NCBI RefSeq assembly: GCF_003850565.1
Contig: NZ_CP027706.1
Coordinates: forward strand, 248,001-312,000
DNA length: 64,000 nucleotides
From: Pseudomonas sessilinigenes
GTDB lineage: Bacteria; Pseudomonadota; Gammaproteobacteria; Pseudomonadales; Pseudomonadaceae
Direction of reading: 5' to 3'
Shown: positions 15,921 through 23,859 of the stretch, one piece after another
How positions within the stretch are numbered: position 1 is the stretch's first letter
Layout: each line of letters starts with the position of its first letter
Made by a program: the position numbers and the translations under genes
The notes under the pieces: generated by a model
Told to the model about the DNA's origin: nothing
Seen by the model: the letters and a program-made list of their open reading frames with translations, nothing else
The model's database searches: none

Positions 15921-16257
15921 TTGTCGTGCCTGGAGGTTTATGGTCCTGATGTTAGTTGCTGGGAAAGTGTCTTGGTTAGTTGTGGGAGTACTGTCGAGCG
16001 GGTGTTTTCGATGCCTTCAGGGAATATTTTTCATGCCGGTAAAGCATGGGTTTTCAGCGTGACGGCTACAGCCCTTGATTCACGAGGGCTGGAGCGTTTC
16101 GCTGATTTTCAATATTCCATATCGATCTATATATAACTTGAAAGATTACTTTAAGAGATAAGAGTGGGGCGCGGATCATTGGTCTGCGGCACCGTTGCGT
16201 GGGGGAGTCAGAGCGCTGGTGCCGGGTTATCCGCACAAGATCGTAGGGAGTGAATCA

Positions 16258-17073
16258 ATGGGCAATGTCCAGACCGTCGCCAGTGCACAGGAGGTGCCAT
16301 GGCGCCAGGCACCCAGCGGCGAGTTGGTCGACCTCGGTCGGCCGCATCGCTCGCCGTTGGGCCAGGCTCGCCTGCAGCGCACGCCCAAGGGGGTATTGCG
16401 CCGGCGCGAGGCGATCCTCCTGGGTGCGGCGGCCCTGGTATTGCACGGCGCGGTGATCTACTGGTTGAGCCAGAAGTCGACGCCGGTACTGCCGGTGGTA
16501 CCGCCGGAAATCCCGCCCATGACCATCGAGTTCTCGCATCCGGCGCCTCCGGTGGTCGAGCCACCGCCTCCGCAGCCAGCCCAGCCGGTAGTGGAGCCAC
16601 CACCGCCGGTGGAGGATGAGCTGGCAGTGAAGCCACCGCCACCCAAGCCGGTGCCCAAACCCAAGCCAAAACCGGTGCCCAAGCCTGAACCCAAACCTGC
16701 GCCTAAACCGGTGCAACAGGCTCCGGCAGCGCCCCAGCCGGCTGCTCCGGTCGCTGCCCCGGCTCCACCTGCGCCACCGGCCCCCGCTCCGGTGACGCCG
16801 GCTTCGGCCAATGCGGCGTACTTGAAGAATCCGGCACCGGAGTATCCGTCCCTGGCCCAGCGCCGGGGCTGGGAAGGCACGGTGTTGCTTCGGGTACATG
16901 TGCTGGCCAGCGGCAAACCGGGAGAGATCCAGATCCAGAAGAGCAGTGGGCGCCAGCAACTCGACGATGCGGCCCTGGCCGCGGTCAAGCGCTGGAGCTT
17001 CGTCCCGGCCAAGCAGGGCGACGTGGCCCAGGACGGCTGGGTCAGCGTACCTATCGATTTCAAGATCCATTGA
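16258..17073 (+). CDS. tonB: Energy transducer TonB
   Basis: A 271-residue TonB that couples the proton-motive force to outer-membrane receptors. One membrane anchor lies at about residues 52-70 (AILLGAAALVLHGAVIYWL). A long Pro-rich spacer of PKP/PEP repeats follows at about 78-185, then a C-terminal TonB domain beginning NPAPEYPSLAQRRGWEG and ending FVPAKQGD...VSVPIDFKIH. The cytoplasmic tail of about 50 residues is longer than in E. coli TonB. GGGAG precedes the ATG at 16258. It forms an operon with exbB and exbD. No receptor is next to it, but a receptor with sulfur-gene neighbours lies about 8 kb upstream. Confidence 0.93.
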   Translation: MGNVQTVASAQEVPWRQAPSGELVDLGRPHRSPLGQARLQRTPKGVLRRREAILLGAAALVLHGAVIYWLSQKSTPVLPVVPPEIPPMTIEFSHPAPPVVEPPPPQPAQPVVEPPPPVEDELAVKPPPPKPVPKPKPKPVPKPEPKPAPKPVQQAPAAPQPAAPVAAPAPPAPPAPAPVTPASANAAYLKNPAPEYPSLAQRRGWEGTVLLRVHVLASGKPGEIQIQKSSGRQQLDDAALAAVKRWSFVPAKQGDVAQDGWVSVPIDFKIH

Positions 17074-17114
17074 GCCACAAGGCCCGATCCACACGCTTAT
17101 AGAGGGAACACATC

Positions 17115-17840
17115 ATGACGTTACTGGCATCTCCACTGGAATCGATCGAAAGCGCGGTGATCTGGCTGCTGGTGGTCTTCTCCGTCGCCACCTGGGGCCT
17201 GGCCCTGGTCAAGGGCGTGCAGTTCGCCCGCCTCAAGGCCCAGGATCGCAAGTTCCACAATCAGTTCTGGGCGGCGTCGAGCCTGGACTCGGCCGCGCCC
17301 CTGAGCGAAACCCAGCCCGGCGCGGCGGCCCGAGTGGCCCAGGCCGGTTATGCGGCGATCCAGGTGGGCGATGCGCCCCACGCCGCCGACCTGAGCCAGG
17401 CGATCAACCACCAGGACCGGCTCGAGCGTGCCCTGCGCCAGCAGATCGTGCGTGAGCGCCGCTCCCTTGAGACGGGCCTGGCGGTGGTCGCCAGTATCGG
17501 TAGCACCTCGCCCTTCATCGGCCTGTTCGGCACCGTGTGGGGGATCATGGAAGCGCTCAAGGGCATCAGCGCCGCGGGCTCGGCGAGCCTGGAAACCGTG
17601 GCTGGCCCGATTGGTGCGGCGCTGGTGGCCACGGGCGTGGGGATCGCCGTCGCGGTGCCGGCGGTGCTGGTCTACAACTACTTCCTGCGGCGCCTGAAGC
17701 TGACCGCCGCCGACCTCGATGACTTCGCCCATGACTTCTACAGCCTGGCGCAGAAGAGTTCGTTCCGCGTGCTGATCCATCCGGCTGCGCACAAGGTCGC
17801 GGCCCAGGGCTCCGGCCACAAAGTGAAGGAGGCCTCCTGA
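17115..17840 (+). CDS. exbB: Proton channel subunit ExbB
   Basis: A 241-residue MotA/TolQ/ExbB-type inner-membrane protein with three membrane segments. The first is AVIWLLVVFSVATWGLALV. The conserved core GLAVVASIGSTSPFIGLFGTVWGIMEAL and GPIGAALVATGVGIAVAVPA forms the channel helices. It starts 41 bases after tonB and lies one base before exbD. It energises TonB with ExbD. Confidence 0.95.
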   Translation: MTLLASPLESIESAVIWLLVVFSVATWGLALVKGVQFARLKAQDRKFHNQFWAASSLDSAAPLSETQPGAAARVAQAGYAAIQVGDAPHAADLSQAINHQDRLERALRQQIVRERRSLETGLAVVASIGSTSPFIGLFGTVWGIMEALKGISAAGSASLETVAGPIGAALVATGVGIAVAVPAVLVYNYFLRRLKLTAADLDDFAHDFYSLAQKSSFRVLIHPAAHKVAAQGSGHKVKEAS

Positions 17841-17841
17841 C

Positions 17842-18243
17842 ATGGCCTTCTCGACCCAGGATAGCGACGAGGTACTGAGCGAGATCAACGTCACCCCGTT
17901 GGTGGACGTGATGCTGGTGCTGCTGGTGGTGTTCATCGTCACCGCGCCGCTCTTGACCAATGCCATTCCCATCAACCTGCCCAAGACCGAGGCCGTGGCC
18001 CCGGTGGAGCAGAAGGACCCGCTGGTGGTGAGCATCGATGGCACCGGCAAGCTGTTCATCAACAAGGACGAGATCCAGCCGGATCTCCTGGAAACCAACC
18101 TGCAAGCGGCCAAGCAGAAGGACCCGGAAGTCCGCGTCCAACTGCAGGCCGACGATGGCGTCAACTACGGCGAGGTGGCCCGGGCCATGGCGTCCATCGA
18201 GCGTGCGGGCATCACCAAGCTGTCGGTGATCACCGCCCGCTGA
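17842..18243 (+). CDS. exbD: ExbD
   Basis: A 133-residue biopolymer transport protein with one N-terminal membrane helix (LVDVMLVLLVVFIVTAPLL) carrying the proton-binding Asp in PLVDVMLVLL, and a periplasmic domain ending ERAGITKLSVIT. It is the last gene of tonB-exbB-exbD and is followed at once by a terminator. Confidence 0.95.
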   Translation: MAFSTQDSDEVLSEINVTPLVDVMLVLLVVFIVTAPLLTNAIPINLPKTEAVAPVEQKDPLVVSIDGTGKLFINKDEIQPDLLETNLQAAKQKDPEVRVQLQADDGVNYGEVARAMASIERAGITKLSVITAR

Positions 18244-18270
18244 TACCGAGCAACAAAGCCACGACTTTTC

Positions 18271-18305
18271 AGGCCGTCTCCTTGGCAGGGTGCGGCCTTT
18301 TTTTT
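18271..18305 (+). terminator. Rho-independent terminator of tonB-exbB-exbD
   Basis: AGGCCG (18271-18276) pairs with CGGCCT (18293-18298), followed by a run of eight T. Confidence 0.8.
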
Positions 18306-18315
18306 GTTGTAGCCC

Positions 18316-18408
18316 TGTAGCCGCTGTCGAGCGCAGCGAGGCCCGCAGGGCACTTCAAGTGCGCGGTCGAACGGACTGCCTGGCGGCCGCTGCACGCCTG
18401 CGGCAGCG
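18316..18408. repeat. TGTAGCCGCTG-type repeat pair
   Basis: A forward copy at 18316-18342 is followed by a partial inverted copy (CCTGCGGCAGCG) ending near 18408. They lie between the exbD terminator and the promoter of the hydrolase gene. Confidence 0.65.
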
Positions 18409-18467
18409 ATTGCACAAGGCGGAGCGGGGTGGGTTTCATATTCTTTATGAGTCTTAATAAATAGCTT

Positions 18468-18490
18468 CTTATTCCTTAACCAATATAAAT
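18468..18490 (+). promoter_or_regulatory. AT-rich candidate activator site upstream of the RBBP9-type hydrolase
   Basis: CTTATTCCTTAACC followed by AATATAAAT lies 50-72 bases before the gene. It resembles ATATGCCTTAACGG followed by TATTTAAAT upstream of the ABC permease at 21775. It is a candidate CysB-like site or shared promoter element. Confidence 0.35.
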
Positions 18491-18539
18491 CCCCTCCCTA
18501 TACTCGTTCGGGAACAGACACGCAGCAGGAGAGTTCCCC

Positions 18540-19121
18540 ATGCGCAACGAATCCATTCGCTACTTGATTGTGCCGGGCTGGCAAGGATCGCCAGAAGATC
18601 ATTGGCAAAGCCACTGGCAGCGCAGCCTGCCCAACAGTGCGCGAGTGGAGCAGGCCGACTGGCTGACGCCGCGCCGGGAAGACTGGGTAGCGGCGCTGGC
18701 CGAAGCCATTGTCGCCGATGACACCCCGGTGATCCTGATCGCCCACAGCCTGGGTTGCGTCACCGTGGCCCATTGGGCGGCCCGGGCGCCGTTGGCCGCC
18801 TTGCGCCAGGTGCGTGGCGCACTGCTGGTGGCGCCGGCGGATGTGGAGCGTCCGGCCTGTGTGCCGGCGCTGCGCAATTTTGCTCCGATCCCCCGGGGCC
18901 TGCTGCCGTTCCCCAGCCAGGTGGTCAGCTCGGACAACGACAGCGCGGTCAGCGCGGCGCGAGCCCTGGAGCTGGCCCGGGACTGGGGCGCCGAAGCCGG
19001 GATCCTGGCCGGTGCCGGGCATATCAACGTCAAGTCCGGCCACCATCGCTGGGAACAGGGTTTCGCCTATCTCTATCGCCTGCAAAACCGCATGGAACAG
19101 CACGCCCTGCGTCGTGCCTGA
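18540..19121 (+). CDS. RBBP9/YdeN family alpha/beta hydrolase
   Basis: A 193-residue serine hydrolase of the RBBP9/YdeN family. The nucleophile is Ser70 in LIAHSLGCVTVAHW, the acid is in the VSSDND segment (about 132-134), and the base is His161 in GAGHINVKSG. The N-terminal YLIVPGWQGSPEDHWQSHW is characteristic. Its natural ester substrate is unknown. It is followed 58 bases later by a sigma-54 activator-like gene, and its AT-rich promoter resembles those of sulfur genes nearby, so a role in sulfur metabolism is possible but unproven. Confidence 0.9.
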   Translation: MRNESIRYLIVPGWQGSPEDHWQSHWQRSLPNSARVEQADWLTPRREDWVAALAEAIVADDTPVILIAHSLGCVTVAHWAARAPLAALRQVRGALLVAPADVERPACVPALRNFAPIPRGLLPFPSQVVSSDNDSAVSAARALELARDWGAEAGILAGAGHINVKSGHHRWEQGFAYLYRLQNRMEQHALRRA

Positions 19122-19179
19122 GTTTTCTTTTTTCGTTTAAACGCCCCCGCCTCCAGGCGCCTTGGGGCGGGAGTCCGCC

Positions 19180-20100
19180 ATGAGTTCGCATACCCCCTTC
19201 GGCCAGCCGCTGCTGACCTTTCCCGATGCCGAGAAAAGCCCCCTGAGCATCCGCGCCAAGGCGCTGGTGTTCGTCGATCCGCGTTCGCGCCAGCTGCGCG
19301 AGGAGCTGGAGCAACTGGCGCCGCGTTCGACCTCGGTACTGATCCGTGGCGAGACCGGCACCGGCAAGGAGCTGCTGGCCCGGCATATCCACCGCGCCAG
19401 CGATCGCAGTGGATTGTTCGTCTCGGTCAACTGCGGGGCCATCAGCCCGACTTACGCCGATGCCGAGCTATTCGGTTATGCGGCGGGCAGCTTCAGCGGC
19501 TCGGCCAGCAGCCGGGCGGGCTGGTTCGGCTCGGCCAATGGCGGGACCCTGTACCTGGACGAGATCGGCGACCTGCCGCTGCCGATCCAGACCAAGCTGC
19601 TGGCGGCCCTGGAGAACCACGAGGTGACCCGGGTCGGCGCGCAGCAGCCAAGCCCGGTGGATGTGCGCCTGGTGGCGGCCACCAGCATCGACCTGGCCCA
19701 GGCAGTGGCGGCGGGCAAGTTCCACGAGCGCCTGTACCGCTACCTGAGCGAGGGCCAGCTGGAGCTACCGGCCCTGCGTGAGCGGGTGGGGGACATCGAG
19801 TCGTTGGCCGAATACTTCCTGGGGATCTACAGCCAGCGCCTGGACCTGCCGGTGCCGCTGATCAGCGAAGCCGCGCAGCAGGTCCTGGAGCGCCACAGCT
19901 GGCCGGGCAATACCCGCGAGCTGGAGAACGTCATTCACTTCGCCCTGCTGGTCAGCGATGGTGGGGAAATCCTTCCGGAACACCTCAACCTGCCATCCCA
20001 GGCCGCGCCCCTGGAGCAGGTGCGCTTGCTGGTACGCGGGATTCTCGAGTCCGGCACCGAGGCGGACCGCGCCGCCCTCAAGCAACTGCTGGCGGTGTAG
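19180..20100 (+). CDS. Sigma-54-interacting AAA+ activator-like protein lacking a DNA-binding domain
   Basis: A 306-residue NtrC-type AAA+ protein. Walker A is at about 57-64 (GETGTGKE), Walker B is LYLDEIGDLP, and sensor II and R-finger features are LRERVGDIESLAEYF and SWPGNTRELENVIHF. The loop that contacts sigma-54, normally GAFTGA, reads GSFSGS (103-108). After the AAA+ core the protein ends in a short helix with no visible Fis-type helix-turn-helix, and there is no N-terminal receiver. GGCGGGAG precedes the ATG at 19180. It is similar in style to SfnR-type regulators of organosulfur use in Pseudomonas, which would fit the context, but that identity is tentative. Confidence 0.82.
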   Translation: MSSHTPFGQPLLTFPDAEKSPLSIRAKALVFVDPRSRQLREELEQLAPRSTSVLIRGETGTGKELLARHIHRASDRSGLFVSVNCGAISPTYADAELFGYAAGSFSGSASSRAGWFGSANGGTLYLDEIGDLPLPIQTKLLAALENHEVTRVGAQQPSPVDVRLVAATSIDLAQAVAAGKFHERLYRYLSEGQLELPALRERVGDIESLAEYFLGIYSQRLDLPVPLISEAAQQVLERHSWPGNTRELENVIHFALLVSDGGEILPEHLNLPSQAAPLEQVRLLVRGILESGTEADRAALKQLLAV

Positions 20101-20196
20101 GCACTGGAGCAGGCTGCGCCTGGGTGCGTAGCGCCTGTCTATCCCGGCGCTACGAGCTTTGGGAGGGGTTCGTTTCGCGAGGACTGCGTCCTCGTG

Positions 20197-20331
20197 CGCA
20201 GCCTCGCAGGCTCGGCAGCGGCTACAGGCTGCGTAAGGGCGCGTAGCGGCCGCCAAGAAGTGCGCTCAATTGCCTACCTGAAGGCCCAGCCTACCTGGAC
20301 CCAGCCTTGCCGCGCTCGACAGCGGCCACAC
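20197..20331. repeat. TGTAGCCGCTG-type repeats
   Basis: A reverse copy lies at 20197-20226 and a partial reverse copy (CGCTCGACAGCGGCCACA) near 20314-20331. They fill the gap after the activator-like gene. Confidence 0.65.
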
Positions 20332-20397
20332 CACTTCACCGGGCGCCGCGGTAGGCGGGAGCTCTGGCCAGGGGCTTCCCGGCTGTATGAACAAAAT

Positions 20398-20435
20398 GGA
20401 ATATGAACTTGAATAAAAGATATTGTTCGGGAATA
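20398..20435 (+). promoter_or_regulatory. AT-rich upstream region of metQ with two GGAATA words
   Basis: GGAATA occurs at 20398-20403 and within GGGAATA at 20429-20435, about three helical turns apart, in an AT-rich island about 110 bases before metQ. The words are the complement of the TATTCC words found before other sulfur genes. Confidence 0.4.
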
Positions 20436-20543
20436 AAAAATCTCGGTATTGTCCGATCCACGCCAAAAGTGGCACTTCACCAGTATCCCGATCCACTCCC
20501 TGTTTGAAGCCGTCGTCGGTCCCCCGACACCTAAGGACATCGC

Positions 20544-21326
20544 ATGAAAAAAGTTCTGTTGTTCACCGCACTGGCGGCAGCCCTGGGCGCCGGTATCGCC
20601 CAGGCCGGCGAGAAGCTGGTCGTCGCCGCGACCCCGGTGCCGCACGCCGAGATCCTCGAGCTGATCAAGCCGACCCTGGCCAAGGAAGGCGTGGACCTGG
20701 AAGTGAAGGTCTTCACCGACTACGTGCAGCCCAACGTGCAAGTGGACCAGAAGCGCCTGGACGCCAACTACTTCCAGACCCTGCCGTACCTGAAGAACTT
20801 CAACGAAGGCAAGGGCACCCACCTGGAGACCGTGATCGGCGTGCATGTCGAGCCTTTCGGCGGCTACTCGAAGAAGGTCAAGAGCCTGGCCGAGCTGAAG
20901 GACGGCGCCAGCATCGCCATCCCCAACGAAGGCAGCAACAGCGGTCGTGCGCTGATCCTGCTGCACAAGGCCGGCCTGATCGAACTCAAGGATCCGAAGA
21001 ACGCCGTGTCCACTCCGAAGGACATCGCCAAGAACCCGCACAACTTCAAGTTCAGGGAACTGGAATCGGCCATGCTGCCACGGGTCCTGGACCAGGTTGA
21101 CCTGGACATGATCAACACCAACTACGCCCTGGAAGCTGGCCTGAACCCGGCCAAGGATGCGCTGGTGATCGAAGGCGCCGACTCGCCCTACGTGAACTTC
21201 CTGGTGGCCCGTCCGGACAACAAGGACAGTCCGGCCATCCAGAAGCTGGCCAAGGCCCTGACCAGCCCTGAAGTGAAGGCTTTCATCGAGAAGAAATACA
21301 GCGGCGCAGTATTGCCGGCCTTCTGA
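20544..21326 (+). CDS. metQ: MetQ/NlpA-type methionine ABC transporter binding protein
   Basis: A 260-residue periplasmic binding protein of the NlpA/MetQ family, with TPVPHAEILE, VFTDYVQPN, DANYFQTLPYLK and INTNYALEAGL as family hallmarks. A signal peptide ends at GIAQA with no lipobox Cys, so it is released rather than anchored. Ligands are methionine or related thioethers. It stands alone, closed by a strong terminator, with no metNI beside it. It may use another MetNI unit such as the one at 34693-36451. A second MetQ-type protein is at 36453-37262. Confidence 0.9.
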   Translation: MKKVLLFTALAAALGAGIAQAGEKLVVAATPVPHAEILELIKPTLAKEGVDLEVKVFTDYVQPNVQVDQKRLDANYFQTLPYLKNFNEGKGTHLETVIGVHVEPFGGYSKKVKSLAELKDGASIAIPNEGSNSGRALILLHKAGLIELKDPKNAVSTPKDIAKNPHNFKFRELESAMLPRVLDQVDLDMINTNYALEAGLNPAKDALVIEGADSPYVNFLVARPDNKDSPAIQKLAKALTSPEVKAFIEKKYSGAVLPAF

Positions 21327-21366
21327 TGGGCTAGCTTGTCCATCGGACAACCCCCTTCAAGGTTCG

Positions 21367-21400
21367 AACGCCGACGGCTAGGCCAGCGTCGGCGTTTTTT
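21367..21400 (+). terminator. Rho-independent terminator of metQ
   Basis: AACGCCGACG (21367-21376) pairs perfectly with CGTCGGCGTT (21387-21396), followed by T residues to 21400. It could also serve the small reverse-strand gene at 21425-21517. Confidence 0.88.
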
Positions 21401-21424
21401 ATTGCCTGCAATCTTTGGCCAGCG

Positions 21425-21517
21425 TCAGCCTGCCGGCTGCATGGCCCGGCGCAAGGCCATGAGCCATTTGAGCAAGTCATGGGGATCGAGCGGTTGCGGA
21501 GTCTTTTCATCGGCCAT
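21425..21517 (-). CDS. Possible 30-residue small protein
   Basis: A short open frame on the minus strand begins ATG with AAGGA eight bases upstream and encodes MADEKTPQPLDPHDLL followed by KWLMALRRAMQPAG. The composition (acidic start, amphipathic Leu/Trp/Arg helix) looks like a genuine small protein. It lies between two plus-strand transcription units and runs towards the metQ terminator, which could end it too. No family is recognised. Confidence 0.42.
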   Translation of the reverse strand: MADEKTPQPLDPHDLLKWLMALRRAMQPAG

Positions 21518-21648
21518 GGTCATCGTCCTTGTGAAGCTGCGCGTCCTGGGAAATGCCTAGGCCCTCATGAACCCGGCAGGCAAGGCAAAAAAGGTAGTCG
21601 CTCGACGCCAGCCCGGCAAATCCGCGGGTTAGGTTTTTGGGTGATATC

Positions 21649-21672
21649 AATATGCCTTAACGGTATTTAAAT
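21649..21672 (+). promoter_or_regulatory. AT-rich candidate regulatory element before the polar amino-acid ABC operon
   Basis: ATATGCCTTAACGG followed by TATTTAAATTC lies about 100 bases before the permease gene. It resembles the element at 18468-18490. Confidence 0.35.
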
Positions 21673-21774
21673 TCTGCTTTTTATAGCTTTAGAGTCGCGC
21701 TCACCCCGGCGATTACCCATCGCCCCATGGACTGCATCACCGCCGCTGTATCCCAGCGGCGTCCAGGACGTTCA

Positions 21775-22440
21775 ATGACCCTCGACTACGCTTTCATCCT
21801 CAGCACCCTGCCGGCGTTCCTCAAGGCCGTGGGGGTGACCCTGCAGGTTGGCCTGATCGCCATCGCTACCTCCCTGCTGGTGGCGCTGATCAACGCTACC
21901 TTCCTGGTGTTCCGCACGCCCTATGTGCACCGCCTGATCGGCCTGTACGTGGAGCTGGCGCGCAACACGCCGTTGCTGATCCAGCTGTTCTTCGTCTACT
22001 TCGCCCTGCCGGCCCTGGGGATCAAGGTCTCCGGCTTCACCGCGGCGATCATCACCATGACCTTCCTCGGCGGTGCCTATCTCACCGAGGTGCTGCGCGC
22101 CGGGGTCGAAGCGGTGCCGCTGGCCCAGCTGGAATCGGGGCGCTCCATCGGCCTGTCGCGCTGGCAACTGCTGCGCTACGTGATCCTGCCCCAGGCGGGC
22201 ATCCTCAGCCTGCCGTCGCTGTTCGCCAACTTCATCTTCCTGCTCAAGGAGACCACCGTGGTCTCGGCGGTGGCGGTGCCGGAGATCCTCTACACCACCA
22301 AGAGCTACATCGCCCTGTACTACAAGACCTACGAGATGCTGGCGGTACTGACGCTGATCTGCGTGCTGCTGTTCCTGCCGCTGTCGCTGTTGCTCAGCTA
22401 CCTGGAAAGGAGGCTGCAACATGGCCAGTTCGGGTCTTGA
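21775..22440 (+). CDS. Polar amino-acid ABC transporter permease 1
   Basis: A 221-residue HisM/GlnP-type permease with about five membrane segments and the usual N-terminal LKAVGVTLQVGLIAIATSLL. The EAA-type loop (EAVPLAQLESGRSIGLSRWQLL, preceding a segment near VILPQAG) docks on the ATPase. The ATG at 21775 follows AGGA. It is the first gene of a four-gene operon (permease, permease, ATPase, binding protein). Its placement among sulfur genes suggests a cystine- or sulfur-amino-acid-like substrate, which is an inference. Confidence 0.9.
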   Translation: MTLDYAFILSTLPAFLKAVGVTLQVGLIAIATSLLVALINATFLVFRTPYVHRLIGLYVELARNTPLLIQLFFVYFALPALGIKVSGFTAAIITMTFLGGAYLTEVLRAGVEAVPLAQLESGRSIGLSRWQLLRYVILPQAGILSLPSLFANFIFLLKETTVVSAVAVPEILYTTKSYIALYYKTYEMLAVLTLICVLLFLPLSLLLSYLERRLQHGQFGS

Positions 22441-23080
22441 GCTGCTGCTGGTGTCCCTGCCGCAACTGGCCCGGGGCGCCGAGCAGACCTTGTCGATTTC
22501 GCTGCTGAGCATCGTCTTCAGCACCCTGGGCGGCGTGCTCTATGGCGTGCTGCGCAGCCTGCAGCGGCGAGTGCTGGATGTACCGCTGCGCATCTACCTG
22601 GAGCTGTTCCGGGCGATCCCGGTGCTGGTCTGGCTGTACCTGCTGTTCTTCGGTTTCCCGATCTTCTTCGGTATCAGCATTCCCAGCTTCACCTGTGCGG
22701 TGCTGGTGCTGTCGCTGTGGGGCGCCAGTGAGGTTGGCGAGGTGGTGCGCGGGGCGCTGCGTTCGCTGCCCCGGGGCCAGCGTGAGGCGGGGCTGTCCAT
22801 CGGCCTGTCGACGTTGCAGTTGTATGGCCACGTGCTGCTGCCCCAGGCCCTCAAGCGCATGACGCCGCCGACCATCAACGTCTACACGCGGATCATCAAG
22901 ACCAGCTCCCTGGCGGTGCTGATCGGCGTGGTGGACGTGATCAAGGTCGGCCAGCAGATCATCGAGCGTACCTACGAGTCGGTGCTGATCTACGGCGTCC
23001 TGTTCCTGTTTTTCTTTTTCATCTGCTACCCGCTGTCGGCCGCCTCCCGCGTGCTGGAGCGGCGCTGGACGCAAGCATGA
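22421..23080 (+). CDS. Polar amino-acid ABC transporter permease 2
   Basis: A 219-residue permease of the same family. It overlaps the first permease by 20 bases and has a strong AAGGAGG site inside that gene. The ATPase-docking loop is SLPRGQREAGLSIGLSTLQL, just before a VLLPQALKRMTPP segment. The two permeases probably form a heterodimer. Confidence 0.92.
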   Translation: MASSGLELLLVSLPQLARGAEQTLSISLLSIVFSTLGGVLYGVLRSLQRRVLDVPLRIYLELFRAIPVLVWLYLLFFGFPIFFGISIPSFTCAVLVLSLWGASEVGEVVRGALRSLPRGQREAGLSIGLSTLQLYGHVLLPQALKRMTPPTINVYTRIIKTSSLAVLIGVVDVIKVGQQIIERTYESVLIYGVLFLFFFFICYPLSAASRVLERRWTQA

Positions 23081-23859
23081 GCGCATTGATCGAGTTCCAG
23101 GGTTTCAACAAGTTCTTCGGCTCGCAGCAGGTGCTGCGCGACATCGACCTGAGCGTGGCGTCGGGCGAGGTGATCGTCATCCTCGGCCCCAGCGGCTGCG
23201 GCAAGAGCACCCTGCTGCGCTGCCTCAACGGCCTGGAAAGCGCCCAGGGCGGTCACCTGCGCTTTGCCGGCCGCGAGCTGCTGGACCCGGCCACCGACTG
23301 GCGCCAGGTACGCCAGCAGATCGGCATGGTGTTCCAGAGCTATCACCTGTTTCCCCACATGAACGTGCTGGACAACATCCTCCTCGGCCCGCTCAAGGTG
23401 CAGAAGCGCCAGCGCCGCGAGGCCCAGGCCCAGGCCGAGGCACTGCTGGAACGGGTCGGCCTGGCGGACAAGCGCCAGGCGTTTCCCCGGCAGCTGTCCG
23501 GCGGCCAGCAGCAACGCATCGCCATCGTCCGTTCGCTGTGCATGAACCCCCAGGTGATGCTGTTCGACGAGGTCACCGCGGCGCTGGACCCGGAGATGGT
23601 CAAGGAAGTGCTGCAGGTGATCCAGGGCCTGGCCCGGGACGGCATGACACTGCTGATCGTCACCCATGAAATGGCCTTCGCCCGGGCCGTGGCCGACCGC
23701 ATCGTGTTCATGGACGCTGGCCGCATCCTCGAGCAGAACACCCCCGAGGCTTTCTTCACGAACCCGCAGACCGTCCGCGCGCAGCAGTTCCTGGAGAAGT
23801 TCTCGTTCGTCGAAGCATTACCCAAGAAAGCCCCTAGAAAGGAACTGGAGCTCTTATGA
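23077..23859 (+). CDS. Polar amino-acid ABC transporter ATP-binding protein
   Basis: A 260-residue GlnQ/HisP-type ATPase. Walker A is GPSGCGKST, the Q-loop is MVFQSYHLFPHMNVL, the signature is LSGGQQQR, and Walker B is VMLFDEVTAALDPE. The H-loop THEMAFAR follows. The start overlaps the stop of permease 2 (ATGA), and its own stop overlaps the next start in the same way. Confidence 0.95.
   Translation: MSALIEFQGFNKFFGSQQVLRDIDLSVASGEVIVILGPSGCGKSTLLRCLNGLESAQGGHLRFAGRELLDPATDWRQVRQQIGMVFQSYHLFPHMNVLDNILLGPLKVQKRQRREAQAQAEALLERVGLADKRQAFPRQLSGGQQQRIAIVRSLCMNPQVMLFDEVTAALDPEMVKEVLQVIQGLARDGMTLLIVTHEMAFARAVADRIVFMDAGRILEQNTPEAFFTNPQTVRAQQFLEKFSFVEALPKKAPRKELELL

Noticed and set aside
15856..16062. 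Short plus-strand frame after the avidin-like gene
   Set aside because: It overlaps the stem-loop terminator and has no ribosome site. The translation does not look like a conserved protein.
20465..20490. TGGCAC near the metQ promoter as a possible sigma-54 -24 element
   Set aside because: The matching -12 GC/TTGC element is missing at the right spacing.
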